Positions 1 to 5,915 of a stretch of 7,587 bases of DNA are shown piece by piece. Under the pieces are notes generated by a model. That model was not told the origin of the DNA, ran no database searches, and worked only from the letters and a program-made list of their open reading frames with translations. The DNA is taken from positions 1 through 7,587 of the forward strand of contig JACPQI010000041.1 of NCBI GenBank assembly GCA_016190545.1, written 5' to 3'. Within the stretch, counting starts at the first letter, position 1. Every line of letters starts with the position of its first letter. The stretch comes from Chloroflexota bacterium (GTDB lineage: Bacteria > Chloroflexota > Dehalococcoidia > SHYB01 > JACPQI01). The position numbers were made by a program, and so were the translations under genes.

Positions 1-117
1 CGCCTCGCAGAGATGCGTCAGGCGGCCCGGCAGCGTGCGGAAGAGTTCTCCTGGGAGCGGTACGGCGAGCGGGCGGTGAGCGCCTTCGAGAGTATTCTGG
101 CGAGAGCCAAGGAGTGA
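1..117 (+). CDS. 3' end of a probable glycosyltransferase (partial)
   Basis: Frame 1 is open from the window edge to a TGA at 115-117, giving the last 38 residues of a protein. The visible tail contains a charged helix and the segment EEFSWERYGERAVSAFESIL. A 'FSWERY...' helix followed by a short amphipathic end is the usual C-terminus of GT4 (GT-B fold) glycosyltransferases, and the GT4 gene downstream ends in a similar 'FTWDRSAELFEKAL' helix. That similarity and the glycan cluster that follows are the whole basis of the call, because no catalytic motif lies in the window. It precedes the methyltransferase gene by 168 nt that hold two hairpins, so it may belong to an earlier transcription unit or be read through into the next genes. 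Confidence 0.55.
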   Translation, partial: RLAEMRQAARQRAEEFSWERYGERAVSAFESILARAKE

Positions 118-154
118 GTAGGCGTTGCACACGAAGACCTACATTCCTGCTGCC

Positions 155-254
155 ACCCTTGAGTCCCGACCTGTCGGGACGAAGGGTCTCAGTTCCCTTT
201 GAGGCCAGTGATATGCGAGAGATTCTTCGCCCCGATTGCATCGGGGCTCAGAAT
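155..254. repeat. Two-hairpin intergenic element, probably a dispersed repeat
   Basis: Two palindromes lie in tandem between the first two genes. The first has GTCCCGAC (163-170) and GTCGGGAC (173-180) around a CT loop, flanked by a second stem of ACCCTT (155-160) with AAGGGT (182-187). The second has GCCCCGAT (229-236) and ATCGGGGC (240-247) around TGC, flanked by ATTCT (222-226) with AGAAT (250-254). Both thus have an outer 5-6 bp stem, a small internal mismatch and a perfect 8-bp inner stem. Neither is followed by a T-tract, so they are not typical intrinsic terminators. From memory, paired modules of the type 'ACCCT...AAGGGTCTC' and 'GATTCTTCG...CAGAATGAC' recur in intergenic DNA of Chloroflexota, and this looks like one copy. 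No second copy is present in the window, so the repeat status is inferred. Confidence 0.55.
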
Positions 255-274
255 GACACTCTTGGCGCAGGAGT

Positions 275-280
275 GAGGTG
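275..280 (+). promoter_or_regulatory. Ribosome binding site supporting the GTG start at 286
   Basis: GAGGTG lies 5 nt before the GTG at 286, within the purine-rich stretch GAGGTGAGG. It supports the GTG start over later in-frame ATGs such as that near 385, which would remove the poorly conserved N-terminal 33 residues. Confidence 0.5.
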
Positions 281-285
281 AGGCC

Positions 286-1140
286 GTGAGCAGAATCAGG
301 GCGCCTGTGCTGCTGAGTCGGTCTTACCAATATCTGCGGGAAATCGGCCTCTGCTTCGCGCGTGGGGCAAATGTGAGGAGCCGCATGGCGCTGGCGCGCG
401 CCACGCTTCAGTTCCACGCAGCCAATATCCTCAAGAGACGACAGGCTAGGAACACAAGCGATGCACGGCGCTATCGGATAACCGTGGCGCGGCAGACTGT
501 CGACCTCTGGCTCAGGCCCCTGGGGGGCGACCTGTTCATCTTCCAGGAAATGCTCGGCGGACAGTTCTACAGACTACCCTCGAACCTCTTGGGCCAGGCC
601 CCGGTCATTGTCGACCTCGGCGCTCATATTGGGCTGGCAACCTTGTTCTTTGCTGAACGCTACCCAGGGGCGACGTTCGTCTGCGTGGAACCCGACCCGA
701 ACAATGCGGCGTTGCTTCGACGGAACGTCCAGTGGCTAGGAGACCGTGTACAGGTCCTTGAAGGGGCGGTAACCGACTTCTCCGGGGAAGGGCGCCTCCT
801 CAGCGGGACAGGGACATGGGGAGGCAGATTAGCCGGTGTCGATAGCGGCCCACAGGTAGTATGCTACACTCTTGACGATATCATGCGCACGGCAACACTG
901 GACCATATCGATCTCCTGAAGGTGGACATCGAAGGGGAAGAGCGGCGCCTGTTCAAGGGCAATCCTCCGTGGCTTTCCAAGGTCAACGCCATTGTCATCG
1001 AGTTGCACGAGTCCTACCAACTCCCTGACTTCGAGAGCGATGTGGCTCCGGCGGGGTTCACGGTTGCGCCGCCCGGTCCGCGCCATGGGAACCGAATGCC
1101 CATCGCATACCGCGCCGCCGGCGCCGGCGGAGTTGCATAG
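286..1140 (+). CDS. FkbM-family SAM-dependent methyltransferase
   Basis: A 284-aa cytoplasmic protein with a class I SAM-binding fold. Residues 1-65 are a basic leader without recognisable motifs. The Rossmann core begins at about residue 105: VIVDLGAHIGLATL (107-120) is the glycine-rich SAM loop, VEPDPNN (134-140) carries the acidic residue expected to bind the SAM ribose, and LLKVDIEGEE (210-219) is the hallmark 'D-(I/V)-E-G' segment of the FkbM family. AIVIELHE (235-242) forms a late core strand. Length and motif order are normal for FkbM proteins. Family members O-methylate sugars, polyketides or lipids. Here, upstream of a polysaccharide ABC exporter and a glycosyltransferase, methylation of a surface glycan is the most likely role, possibly as a chain-terminating cap; the substrate is not shown by the sequence. 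The start is a GTG with a GAGGTG site 5 nt upstream. The stop is 5 nt before the permease gene, which suggests co-transcription. Confidence 0.85.
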   Translation: MSRIRAPVLLSRSYQYLREIGLCFARGANVRSRMALARATLQFHAANILKRRQARNTSDARRYRITVARQTVDLWLRPLGGDLFIFQEMLGGQFYRLPSNLLGQAPVIVDLGAHIGLATLFFAERYPGATFVCVEPDPNNAALLRRNVQWLGDRVQVLEGAVTDFSGEGRLLSGTGTWGGRLAGVDSGPQVVCYTLDDIMRTATLDHIDLLKVDIEGEERRLFKGNPPWLSKVNAIVIELHESYQLPDFESDVAPAGFTVAPPGPRHGNRMPIAYRAAGAGGVA

Positions 1141-1145
1141 CGTCC

Positions 1146-1991
1146 ATGTTGAATGCCAAGAGAACGCTGGTGCTCTCCCGCGCTCGCCGGACGGGGTTTC
1201 AGGACTGGGCTACAGGACTGCGGGAAATAAAGCGATACTGGCCGCTCGCCTTTGTCTTCGCCTGGCGCAACCTCAAGCTCAAGTACAAGCAAGCGGCCTT
1301 GGGGATTGCCTGGGCCGTCATACAGCCGCTTATCATGACGCTGGCGTTTTCACTGTTCACCAGCCGCCTGGGCGAGCCCCTTGCAGGAGAGGTGCCGTAC
1401 CGGGCCTTCGCCATGTCATCACTCATCGGGTGGGTCTTCTTTCAGACCGTTGTCTCCCTCGGCTCGCAGGGCCCGCTCATCGATGGCGGCCTCATGCAGC
1501 GCGTGTATTTCCCCAGAGAGTTCACCGTGCTGGGCTGGAGCATGGCCGCGCTCGTGGACCTGGCCATCATTACCGCCTTGTTCTTTGTCGCGACGCCCTT
1601 GCTGGGAATATCCTTGCACTGGACGGTGGTCTTCATTATTCCGCTATCGCTTATCGTGCTGGTGCTGGGTACGGGGCTGGCCTTTGCCCTGGGAGCGATC
1701 ATGGTCTATTACCGGGATGTCCGCTATGCGCTCCCGCTCTTCATGCAGTTCCTGCTCTTCGTAAGCCCGGTGGCATACCCGCTTAAGTCTATAGGTGAAG
1801 ACTGGAAGGTGCTCTACGTGGCGGTGAACCCCATGGCGGGAGTGCTGGACAGTTTCTACCGGGTGCTGGCAGCAGGCACAACCCCTGACCCGCTTCTGGC
1901 ATCAATAGCGGCGATAGAGGCCGTGGGAGTGTTCATCATCGGGTACTTCATCTTCAAGACGCTGGAACCATTCTTCGCCGACGTTATGTAA
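1146..1991 (+). CDS. ABC-2 type polysaccharide exporter permease (Wzm/TagG/KpsM-like)
   Basis: A 281-aa integral membrane protein. A cytoplasmic N-terminal region (1-50) ends in the typical interface segment 'FAWRNLKLKYKQAALGIAWAVIQPL'-like stretch (38-62, described here by its key residues R41, K44, K46-K48 and Q60-P61). About six hydrophobic spans follow, near 52-72, 87-107, 131-152, 160-184, 197-213 and 256-271. Family hallmarks include YFPRE (121-125), YYRDVRYALP (188-197), SPVAYP (207-212), NPMAG (228-232) and a C-terminal LEPFFADV (273-280). Length is normal for the family. Members form a homodimeric channel that, with the ATPase encoded next, moves lipid-linked O-antigen, teichoic acid or other glycans across the cytoplasmic membrane. 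The gene lies 5 nt after the methyltransferase gene and 5 nt before the ATPase gene, as expected for a stoichiometric ABC pair. No strong ribosome binding site is seen, so translational coupling to the upstream gene is likely. The glycan carried is unknown. Confidence 0.9.
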   Translation: MLNAKRTLVLSRARRTGFQDWATGLREIKRYWPLAFVFAWRNLKLKYKQAALGIAWAVIQPLIMTLAFSLFTSRLGEPLAGEVPYRAFAMSSLIGWVFFQTVVSLGSQGPLIDGGLMQRVYFPREFTVLGWSMAALVDLAIITALFFVATPLLGISLHWTVVFIIPLSLIVLVLGTGLAFALGAIMVYYRDVRYALPLFMQFLLFVSPVAYPLKSIGEDWKVLYVAVNPMAGVLDSFYRVLAAGTTPDPLLASIAAIEAVGVFIIGYFIFKTLEPFFADVM

Positions 1992-1996
1992 GAGCA

Positions 1997-2824
1997 ATGA
2001 GTAACGCAATCGAGTTTGATCGCGTCACCAAGTGGTACCGCAAGGGGCAATTTCACGTCTCCTTGAGGAACGCCATACCCCAACTGCTCAACAAACGCAA
2101 ACACGCTGACCACGGGATCAACGCCCTGGACAACGTATCCTTCGAGGTAGCAGAGGGCGACCTCTTCGGGATTATCGGACCGAACGGCTCAGGAAAGACC
2201 ACCATGCTGCGATTGATCTATCGGACGACGTTCCCGACAAAGGGAGCGATCAAGATAAGAGGCCGTGTCGGGGCGCTCATCGAGATAGGGTCCGGCCTCC
2301 ATCCCGAACTCACCGGCAGAGAGAACGTTCTGTTCTATGGACGATTGCTCGGCATGTCTCGCAAAGAGATCATGGGGGCCTTTGACCAGATCGTCGAGTT
2401 CTCCGAGATCGCTCCCATGCTGGAGACCCCGCTCAAGCGTTACTCGGCTGGCATGCAGCTTCGCCTGTGGTTTTCCATCGTCTCTCATCTCAGGCCGGAA
2501 ATCCTGCTTGTCGACGAGACCCTTTCCGTCGGTGACGCCGCCTTCCGAGCGAAGGCGACCCGCAGAATCCACGACTTGATTCGAGAAGGCAGCACCGTGC
2601 TTCTGGTCAGCCACGACCTGGCCCTGGTCCGCGAGGTCTGCACGAAAGTCCTGTTCCTGGCTAACGGCAAGGTACAGCATCTCAGCGCGCCACAATCGTC
2701 CCTCCAGGCGTACGAGACCTGGGTGAAGACTCAGGGCAGCGCGCCCGCCGACCTCCGTCACGTGGACGGCGCGGCTGCCCCATCACCCAGCGGCGTTCCC
2801 CACAAGACTTCGGCGGCAGGCTAA
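1997..2824 (+). CDS. Polysaccharide ABC exporter ATPase (Wzt/TagH/KpsT-like, no C-terminal domain)
   Basis: A 275-aa ABC ATPase. Walker A is GPNGSGKT (61-68), the family segment GRVGALIEIGSGLHPELTGREN (89-110; key residues E96, G98, H102, E109) spans the Q-loop region, the signature is YSAGMQLRL (149-157), Walker B is ILLVDE with catalytic E174, the D-loop is SVGD (177-180) and the switch histidine is H206. The insertion between the first strands (residues 18-43) and the 'YSxGM' signature are characteristic of the polysaccharide/teichoic acid exporter subfamily rather than generic importers. After the nucleotide-binding domain only ~30 residues remain, low in complexity and rich in Ala, Pro and Ser (246-275). 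The protein therefore lacks the extra C-terminal carbohydrate-binding domain of long Wzt proteins, which reads terminal caps. It should energise the permease encoded 5 nt upstream. All catalytic residues are present. Confidence 0.92.
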   Translation: MSNAIEFDRVTKWYRKGQFHVSLRNAIPQLLNKRKHADHGINALDNVSFEVAEGDLFGIIGPNGSGKTTMLRLIYRTTFPTKGAIKIRGRVGALIEIGSGLHPELTGRENVLFYGRLLGMSRKEIMGAFDQIVEFSEIAPMLETPLKRYSAGMQLRLWFSIVSHLRPEILLVDETLSVGDAAFRAKATRRIHDLIREGSTVLLVSHDLALVREVCTKVLFLANGKVQHLSAPQSSLQAYETWVKTQGSAPADLRHVDGAAAPSPSGVPHKTSAAG

Positions 2825-2856
2825 GGTCCTCAGAGGCGACAGGGTACGAGAACGCC

Positions 2857-3936
2857 GTGAGAATTAACATCATCATGGGCGAAAATGTCTTCTCCGGAGG
2901 ACACCTCGTTACCTATGAACTGGCGAACCGCCTGGCTTCCAGGGGCAATACCGTCACTATCTACTATCCCGTAGTCCCTGTCGCCGTCTATCTCAGGTCC
3001 GTCAGGCCCGCAGAGGTGAAGCACCTCCTGCGAAGGGTGCAGATGCAACTCATGGCTAAGAGACCTACGTGGTTTGATCTGAGGGTACCTTTAGTGAAGG
3101 TCCCGTGGGTCTCCAGCCGCTGGATACGCGACGCCGATGTGACTGTGGCGGGAAACTGGGACGTCCTGTGGGCGCTCCGGTCATTCCCTCGGAGGAAAGG
3201 GGCGAAGGTGTTACATATCCATGACAGCTACCAGGGCATGGGGCGGTGGAGCGGCCTCGCCCGGGATATGTACCACGCTGCGGAATGCCGAATCGTTACA
3301 ACCCGCCTGCTTCTCGAGGAGGTGCGAAGCCTGGGCCTGGAGGCTGAGTGCGTGCCGAACGGGGTTGACCCTAGCTTCTTCCGCCCTCAAGCGCCCTTGA
3401 CCGACCGAGGGGCCGGGCACATCGCGCTGCGGTATTCGCTCTCCGCTTCAAAAGGTGCGGACCATGCTTTTGCATCCCTCAATCGAGTATTCCAGTCTAA
3501 CCGCCACATTCGCGTGTCCCTCTTTGGGTCCGCAAAGACCCAGCACGCTCTTGCGCCGTGGATGGACTGGAAGGGGCTTGTGCCACGGGACGAATTGCCC
3601 GAAATCTTGAGCCGCGCCAGCATTTTCGTGTCACCCAACACTTACACGCGCAAAGGCTGGAGCCTGCCGGAAATGGAAGCCATGGCGTGCGGGTGCGCCC
3701 TGGCCTCTACGCGGCACGACGGCATCGAAGAATACGCCAAAGACGGGGAATCGGCGCTCCTGTCGCCCATAGGTGACGTAGAAGCGCTGGCCGATTCTAT
3801 CTCCCGCCTCATCGCAGACGACTCGTTGCGCCTGCGCATCGCGAGGAACGGCTTGGAGGGCGTACAGCGGTTCACGTGGGACCGGTCCGCCGAGCTTTTT
3901 GAAAAGGCCCTACAGCGCGCATATGCGATTGCTTGA
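2857..3936 (+). CDS. GT4-like glycosyltransferase (GT-B fold)
   Basis: A 359-aa protein with two Rossmann halves. The N-terminal half has the GG loop VFSGGH (11-16), GN-W (99-101) and LHIHDSYQG (119-127). The hinge is CVPNGVDPSFF (165-175), common to GT4 enzymes. In the donor-binding half, RYSLSASKG (192-200) supplies the Arg/Lys pair that usually contacts the nucleotide diphosphate, and GWSLPEMEAMACG (267-279) is the E-x7-E region. E274 fits the second Glu, but the position of the first Glu holds K266. FTWDRSAELFEKAL (339-352) is the usual final helix. Members transfer a sugar from a nucleotide-sugar to a growing glycan at the cytoplasmic face of the membrane; donor and acceptor cannot be read here. 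The GTG start lies 32 nt after the ATPase gene, with only a weak GAGA-type site. The next in-frame ATG (residue 7) would disrupt the first beta strand, so GTG is preferred. The context points to assembly of the glycan exported by the upstream ABC pair. Confidence 0.88.
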   Translation: MRINIIMGENVFSGGHLVTYELANRLASRGNTVTIYYPVVPVAVYLRSVRPAEVKHLLRRVQMQLMAKRPTWFDLRVPLVKVPWVSSRWIRDADVTVAGNWDVLWALRSFPRRKGAKVLHIHDSYQGMGRWSGLARDMYHAAECRIVTTRLLLEEVRSLGLEAECVPNGVDPSFFRPQAPLTDRGAGHIALRYSLSASKGADHAFASLNRVFQSNRHIRVSLFGSAKTQHALAPWMDWKGLVPRDELPEILSRASIFVSPNTYTRKGWSLPEMEAMACGCALASTRHDGIEEYAKDGESALLSPIGDVEALADSISRLIADDSLRLRIARNGLEGVQRFTWDRSAELFEKALQRAYAIA

Positions 3937-3961
3937 TGGTAGGCCCTCTTCAGGGTATGCT
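3933..3961 (+). promoter_or_regulatory. Weak candidate sigma70-type promoter before the lipoprotein gene
   Basis: TTGATG (3933-3938) and TATGCT (3956-3961) are separated by exactly 17 nt and lie 45 nt upstream of the TTG start at 4007. Each hexamer matches 4 of 6 consensus bases. The -35 overlaps the GT4 stop codon. It could give the lipoprotein gene its own transcript, but matches of this quality arise by chance. Confidence 0.22.
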
Positions 3962-3993
3962 GGCTTTGATTGCGCGTGATACGCAGCACGTAC

Positions 3994-3998
3994 GGGAG
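3994..3998 (+). promoter_or_regulatory. Ribosome binding site supporting the TTG start at 4007
   Basis: GGGAG lies 8 nt before the TTG codon at 4007. It supports this rare start, from which a complete signal peptide and lipobox are read. Confidence 0.45.
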
Positions 3999-4006
3999 TC
4001 TCACAC

Positions 4007-5605
4007 TTGGCTTTACCTCGTCTCTGGTCATCTTTCCTCAGGGTGACGGCTTCAGGACTCATTGCCGGGCTCGTGGCGGTTGCTTGCACCCCCGCTGAGG
4101 AAGCGACTCCTACTCCAGTGGCAAGCGCCACGGCTGCGGCTTCGCCCATGGCCACGCTTTCACCCACGGCCACACCTTCACCCACGGCCTCGCCTGCGCC
4201 TTCGCCCTCCCCATTGCCGACACCACAGCCTTCACCCACGCCAACCCCGGCACTCTCGCCATCGCCGATTCCGACGGCTACCGTGGCCTCGACCCCTTCA
4301 GCGACCGCCACTTCTTCGCCAACGCCCACCGCGACGCCTGCGCCTACCCCACTCCCCACAGCGTCGCCGATCCCTAGACCGACTCCCACACCTGTACCTC
4401 CTGCTCCCACAGCTGCTCCCACACCCGCGCCAAGCCCCGAGCCTACTGCTGTACCTACGCCTGCGCCGAACCTCTTCCCTACGGGAACGCCAGTGTTCAC
4501 CCCAGTCGTTGCGCCTACAGCCACCCCTGTTCCAACACCCACACCACCCCGGTCAGGGGGAGGTGGGGGAGGAAGCGGGGGGGCAGGCGCCGCCACGGCA
4601 ACACCCGTTGCGACGCCTACAACAGGGCCAACGCCTACGGCGACACCCTCGCCAACACCTACTGCGACGCCCACCCCTACCCCGCTGCCGGTCCTCGACG
4701 ACCGCTACGGTGTCATTCTGAACACTCAGGACCCCGCTAAGCAGTCTTACTTCTTGAACACCCTGGGCGTCCGCTGGTTCCTGGATACCTCAAGCGATGT
4801 TGGCTCTATTCCAGCGGGCGCCAGCAAAGTCCTCTTCGCGCACCTTGGACCATACCCGGCAGGCTATATTCAGACCACGGCCCAGCAAGCCCCCGGCTCA
4901 GTATGGAATGTCATAGCAGAGCCAAACCGCCGTCCAGGACTCACCGATCCGGCGCCCCTGGTGGCGCAGTTCAAAGCGATGTACGACCAGATCCGGGCGG
5001 CGGACCCCACCGCCAGAATCGCCAGCCCCGCCGTCCTCAACTGGGACTTCACCTGCTATGGCTGCGGCGGGTACAAGGCTGGCGCGACTTGGATAACGGA
5101 GTTCCGGACCGCCTACCGCAACAGCTACGGGACCGAGCCTCCGTGGGACGTGTGGGCCATAGACGTGTACCCTATCGACTGGCTTCACCTTCCCACGGTC
5201 AACGCGCAGCTTGTCATTGACCAGCTCACCAACATGCGTACCTATATGGACGCCATCCCCGAGCACCAGGGCAAGATGATCTGGATCATGGAATTGAGCA
5301 TGCACTGGGGCTATACCGACATGACATTCAACGCGCCCGGCTGTGCCGGCCAAGCCGCACCCGCCGGGACCTACGCAACGCAGCAGGTCATCGAGTACAT
5401 GCGGACGGTGTTCAACTGGCTGGAGGCCAACGCCGGGCCCAAGAAGATCGAGCGGTGGTTCCAGTTCGTGGCGTATCAAGACCTCACGACGTGCAACGAA
5501 GGGGCCTACGCCGGTATCTCTCTTTTCAACGGGCCGGACGTTGGCGCCGCGCCTTCAGCTACGGGGCAATTCTTCCGCATGCGCGCCCTGCAGCAAGGGC
5601 AGTAG
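4007..5605 (+). CDS. Predicted lipoprotein: Pro/Thr-rich stalk plus glycoside-hydrolase-like domain
   Basis: A 532-aa exported protein. A basic N-terminus and hydrophobic stretch (13-26) end in AVAC with Cys27, a probable lipidation site (Ala at -3 is less usual than Leu). Residues 28-228 are almost entirely Pro, Thr, Ser and Ala, mostly as (T/S)P or ATP units, interrupted by a Gly-rich patch (184-196). This should be an extended, possibly O-glycosylated, stalk. Residues 229-532 form a globular domain with the layout of a TIM-barrel glycoside hydrolase: NVIAEPNRR (301-309) resembles the 'NEP' strand with acid/base E305, [11 protein letters not shown] (382-392) fits strand 6, IWIMELS (425-431) fits the nucleophile strand with E429, and [11 protein letters not shown] (482-492) fits strand 8. 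Four cysteines (350, 353, 446, 496) could form disulfides. The assignment to a clan-A-like hydrolase comes from motif spacing; family and substrate are not determined. The TTG start is supported by GGGAG. As last gene of the glycan cluster it may trim or bind surface polysaccharide. Confidence 0.75.
   Translation: MALPRLWSSFLRVTASGLIAGLVAVACTPAEEATPTPVASATAAASPMATLSPTATPSPTASPAPSPSPLPTPQPSPTPTPALSPSPIPTATVASTPSATATSSPTPTATPAPTPLPTASPIPRPTPTPVPPAPTAAPTPAPSPEPTAVPTPAPNLFPTGTPVFTPVVAPTATPVPTPTPPRSGGGGGGSGGAGAATATPVATPTTGPTPTATPSPTPTATPTPTPLPVLDDRYGVILNTQDPAKQSYFLNTLGVRWFLDTSSDVGSIPAGASKVLFAHLGPYPAGYIQTTAQQAPGSVWNVIAEPNRRPGLTDPAPLVAQFKAMYDQIRAADPTARIASPAVLNWDFTCYGCGGYKAGATWITEFRTAYRNSYGTEPPWDVWAIDVYPIDWLHLPTVNAQLVIDQLTNMRTYMDAIPEHQGKMIWIMELSMHWGYTDMTFNAPGCAGQAAPAGTYATQQVIEYMRTVFNWLEANAGPKKIERWFQFVAYQDLTTCNEGAYAGISLFNGPDVGAAPSATGQFFRMRALQQGQ
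4097..4690 (+). repeat. Low-complexity Pro/Thr codon repeats, including three 18-bp tandem units
   Basis: The DNA coding for the stalk is built from degenerate CCN and ACN codons. The clearest tandem is an 18-bp unit repeated three times at 4142-4195, encoding [12 protein letters not shown] and SPTASP; the second and third share TTCACCCACGGCC (4159-4171 and 4177-4189). A looser block of ACG/CCT/ACA units lies at 4610-4680. Such DNA is prone to length change by slippage and probably varies between strains. It also creates long spurious open frames on the other strand and in other frames. Confidence 0.75.
4556..4583 (+). other. G-run cluster fitting a G-quadruplex motif
   Basis: G-runs at 4556-4560 (5 G), 4565-4569 (5 G) and 4577-4583 (7 G) are separated by loops of 4 and 7 nt. 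The 7-G run can be split as GGG-G-GGG, which satisfies the G3+N1-7 four-tract rule. It encodes the glycine patch at the end of the stalk. Formation in the cell is not shown, and simple codon use for glycine explains it as well. Confidence 0.35.
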
Positions 5606-5639
5606 ACGGTTGCTGCCGGCCAAGGGGGACGCTACACGC

Positions 5640-5714
5640 TGGTGGGCCCGGCAGGGATCGAACCTGCGACCAACCGGTTATGAGCCGGCCGCTCTTCCAT
5701 TGAGCTACGGGCCC
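5640..5714 (-). tRNA. tRNA with CAU anticodon (elongator Met or Ile2)
   Basis: On the minus strand a complete 75-nt cloverleaf is read with an encoded CCA (5640-5642). The acceptor GGGCCCG pairs perfectly with CGGGCCC, the D stem is GCTC/GAGC, the anticodon stem GCCGG/CCGGT encloses loop CTCATAA (anticodon CAT; 5680-5682 on the + strand), the variable loop is TGGTC, and the T arm is GCAGG-TTCGATC-CCTGC. The paired 1-72 end argues against initiator tRNA-fMet. A CAU tRNA is then either elongator Met or the minor Ile tRNA whose C34 is changed to lysidine by TilS. C4-G69 and C5-G68, reported as TilS recognition features in E. coli, are both present and the TTGGTCGC segment also occurs in E. coli Ile2, which leans towards Ile2 without deciding it. 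The gene ends 34 nt from the convergent lipoprotein gene, with no clear terminator between. Confidence 0.93.
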
Positions 5715-5729
5715 CGCACGTGCGCTTCC

Positions 5730-5758
5730 ATTCTAGCGAAGCTCCACATACGGAGCAA
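5730..5758 (-). promoter_or_regulatory. Sigma70-type promoter of the tRNA gene
   Basis: On the minus strand TTGCTC (5753-5758) and TAGAAT (5730-5735) are spaced by 17 nt. TAGAAT matches 5 of 6 bases of the -10 consensus. Transcription would start near 5723, about 9 nt before the mature tRNA 5' end, which is a normal leader. It lies in the short gap after the microprotein gene, so the tRNA need not depend on that operon. Confidence 0.6.
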
Positions 5759-5773
5759 GCGGCGAGATTCTTG

Positions 5774-5887
5774 CTAGCGCGGCCTCTCCTTGAGACGCCG
5801 GACCTCCCAGAGCACCACGGCGAGAATGACCCCGGAGAAAAGGGCGACGCCCAGCCAGTGGGCGAGCGCACCCTTATCGATCCCCAC
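5774..5887 (-). CDS. Putative 37-aa single-pass membrane microprotein
   Basis: On the minus strand a GTG at 5885-5887 opens a 37-codon frame ending at TAG (5774-5776). A strong AGGGAGG site lies 6 nt upstream. The protein has a short acidic/basic N-terminus (VGIDKG), one hydrophobic span from about residue 9 to 29 (LAHWLGVALFSGVILAVVLWEV, of which W11, G13, G19 and W27 stand out) and a basic tail (RRLKERPR). By the positive-inside rule the C-terminus should face the cytoplasm. I do not recognise a family. It lies 28 nt after the zinc-ribbon gene stop, so the two are probably co-transcribed, and its stop is 15 nt upstream of the tRNA -35 box. Very short single-span proteins often bind and tune membrane complexes, but nothing here identifies a partner. 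The chance of an accidental frame is reduced by the strong ribosome site and the clean span-plus-basic-tail layout. Confidence 0.6.
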   Translation of the reverse strand: MGIDKGALAHWLGVALFSGVILAVVLWEVRRLKERPR

Positions 5888-5893
5888 CTGTCG

Positions 5894-5900
5894 CCTCCCT
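5894..5900 (-). promoter_or_regulatory. Ribosome binding site of the microprotein gene
   Basis: AGGGAGG on the minus strand, 6 nt before the GTG at 5887. It is one of the two best Shine-Dalgarno matches in the window and is the main reason to accept the 37-codon gene. Confidence 0.6.
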
Positions 5901-5915
5901 ACTCTTAAATACAGG

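Noticed and set aside
155..254. CRISPR repeats or a riboswitch in the two-hairpin gap
   Set aside because: The two palindromes differ in sequence and there is no array of regular spacers. No known riboswitch core was recognised.
992..1786. 264-aa + strand frame overlapping the methyltransferase and permease genes
   Set aside because: It is out of frame with two proteins that have clear family motifs. It has no domain and its composition is typical of a GC-rich shadow frame.
2189..2761. 190-aa minus-strand frame opposite the ABC ATPase
   Set aside because: The sense frame has every ABC ATPase motif. The antisense frame has none and is a GC-rich shadow.
3910..4674. 254-aa minus-strand open frame rich in Gly and Val (GVGVAVG-type repeats)
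   Set aside because: It is the reverse complement of the Pro/Thr codon repeats: CCN and ACN codons read backwards give Gly and Val. The + frame has a signal peptide, lipobox and a non-repetitive domain, so it is the real gene.
4062..4721. 219-aa + strand frame rich in Arg, Pro, Leu and His
   Set aside because: It is a shifted reading of the same stalk DNA, with no ribosome site or domain.
5640..5714. tRNA 3' end as an integration site of a mobile element
   Set aside because: No repeat of the tRNA 3' end, integrase or element-like gene occurs elsewhere in the window.
5343..5777. 144-aa and 82-aa + strand frames running through the tRNA
   Set aside because: They contain GSNLRPTGYEPAALPLSYG and GRDRTCDQPVMSRP, well-known false proteins produced by translating the antisense of CAU tRNA genes. 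The cloverleaf explains the sequence.
5632..5871. 79-aa minus-strand frame containing SSMEERPAHNRLVAGSIPAG
   Set aside because: This is the sense-strand false translation of the same tRNA. The 37-codon frame with its own ribosome site is the better reading of the upstream part.
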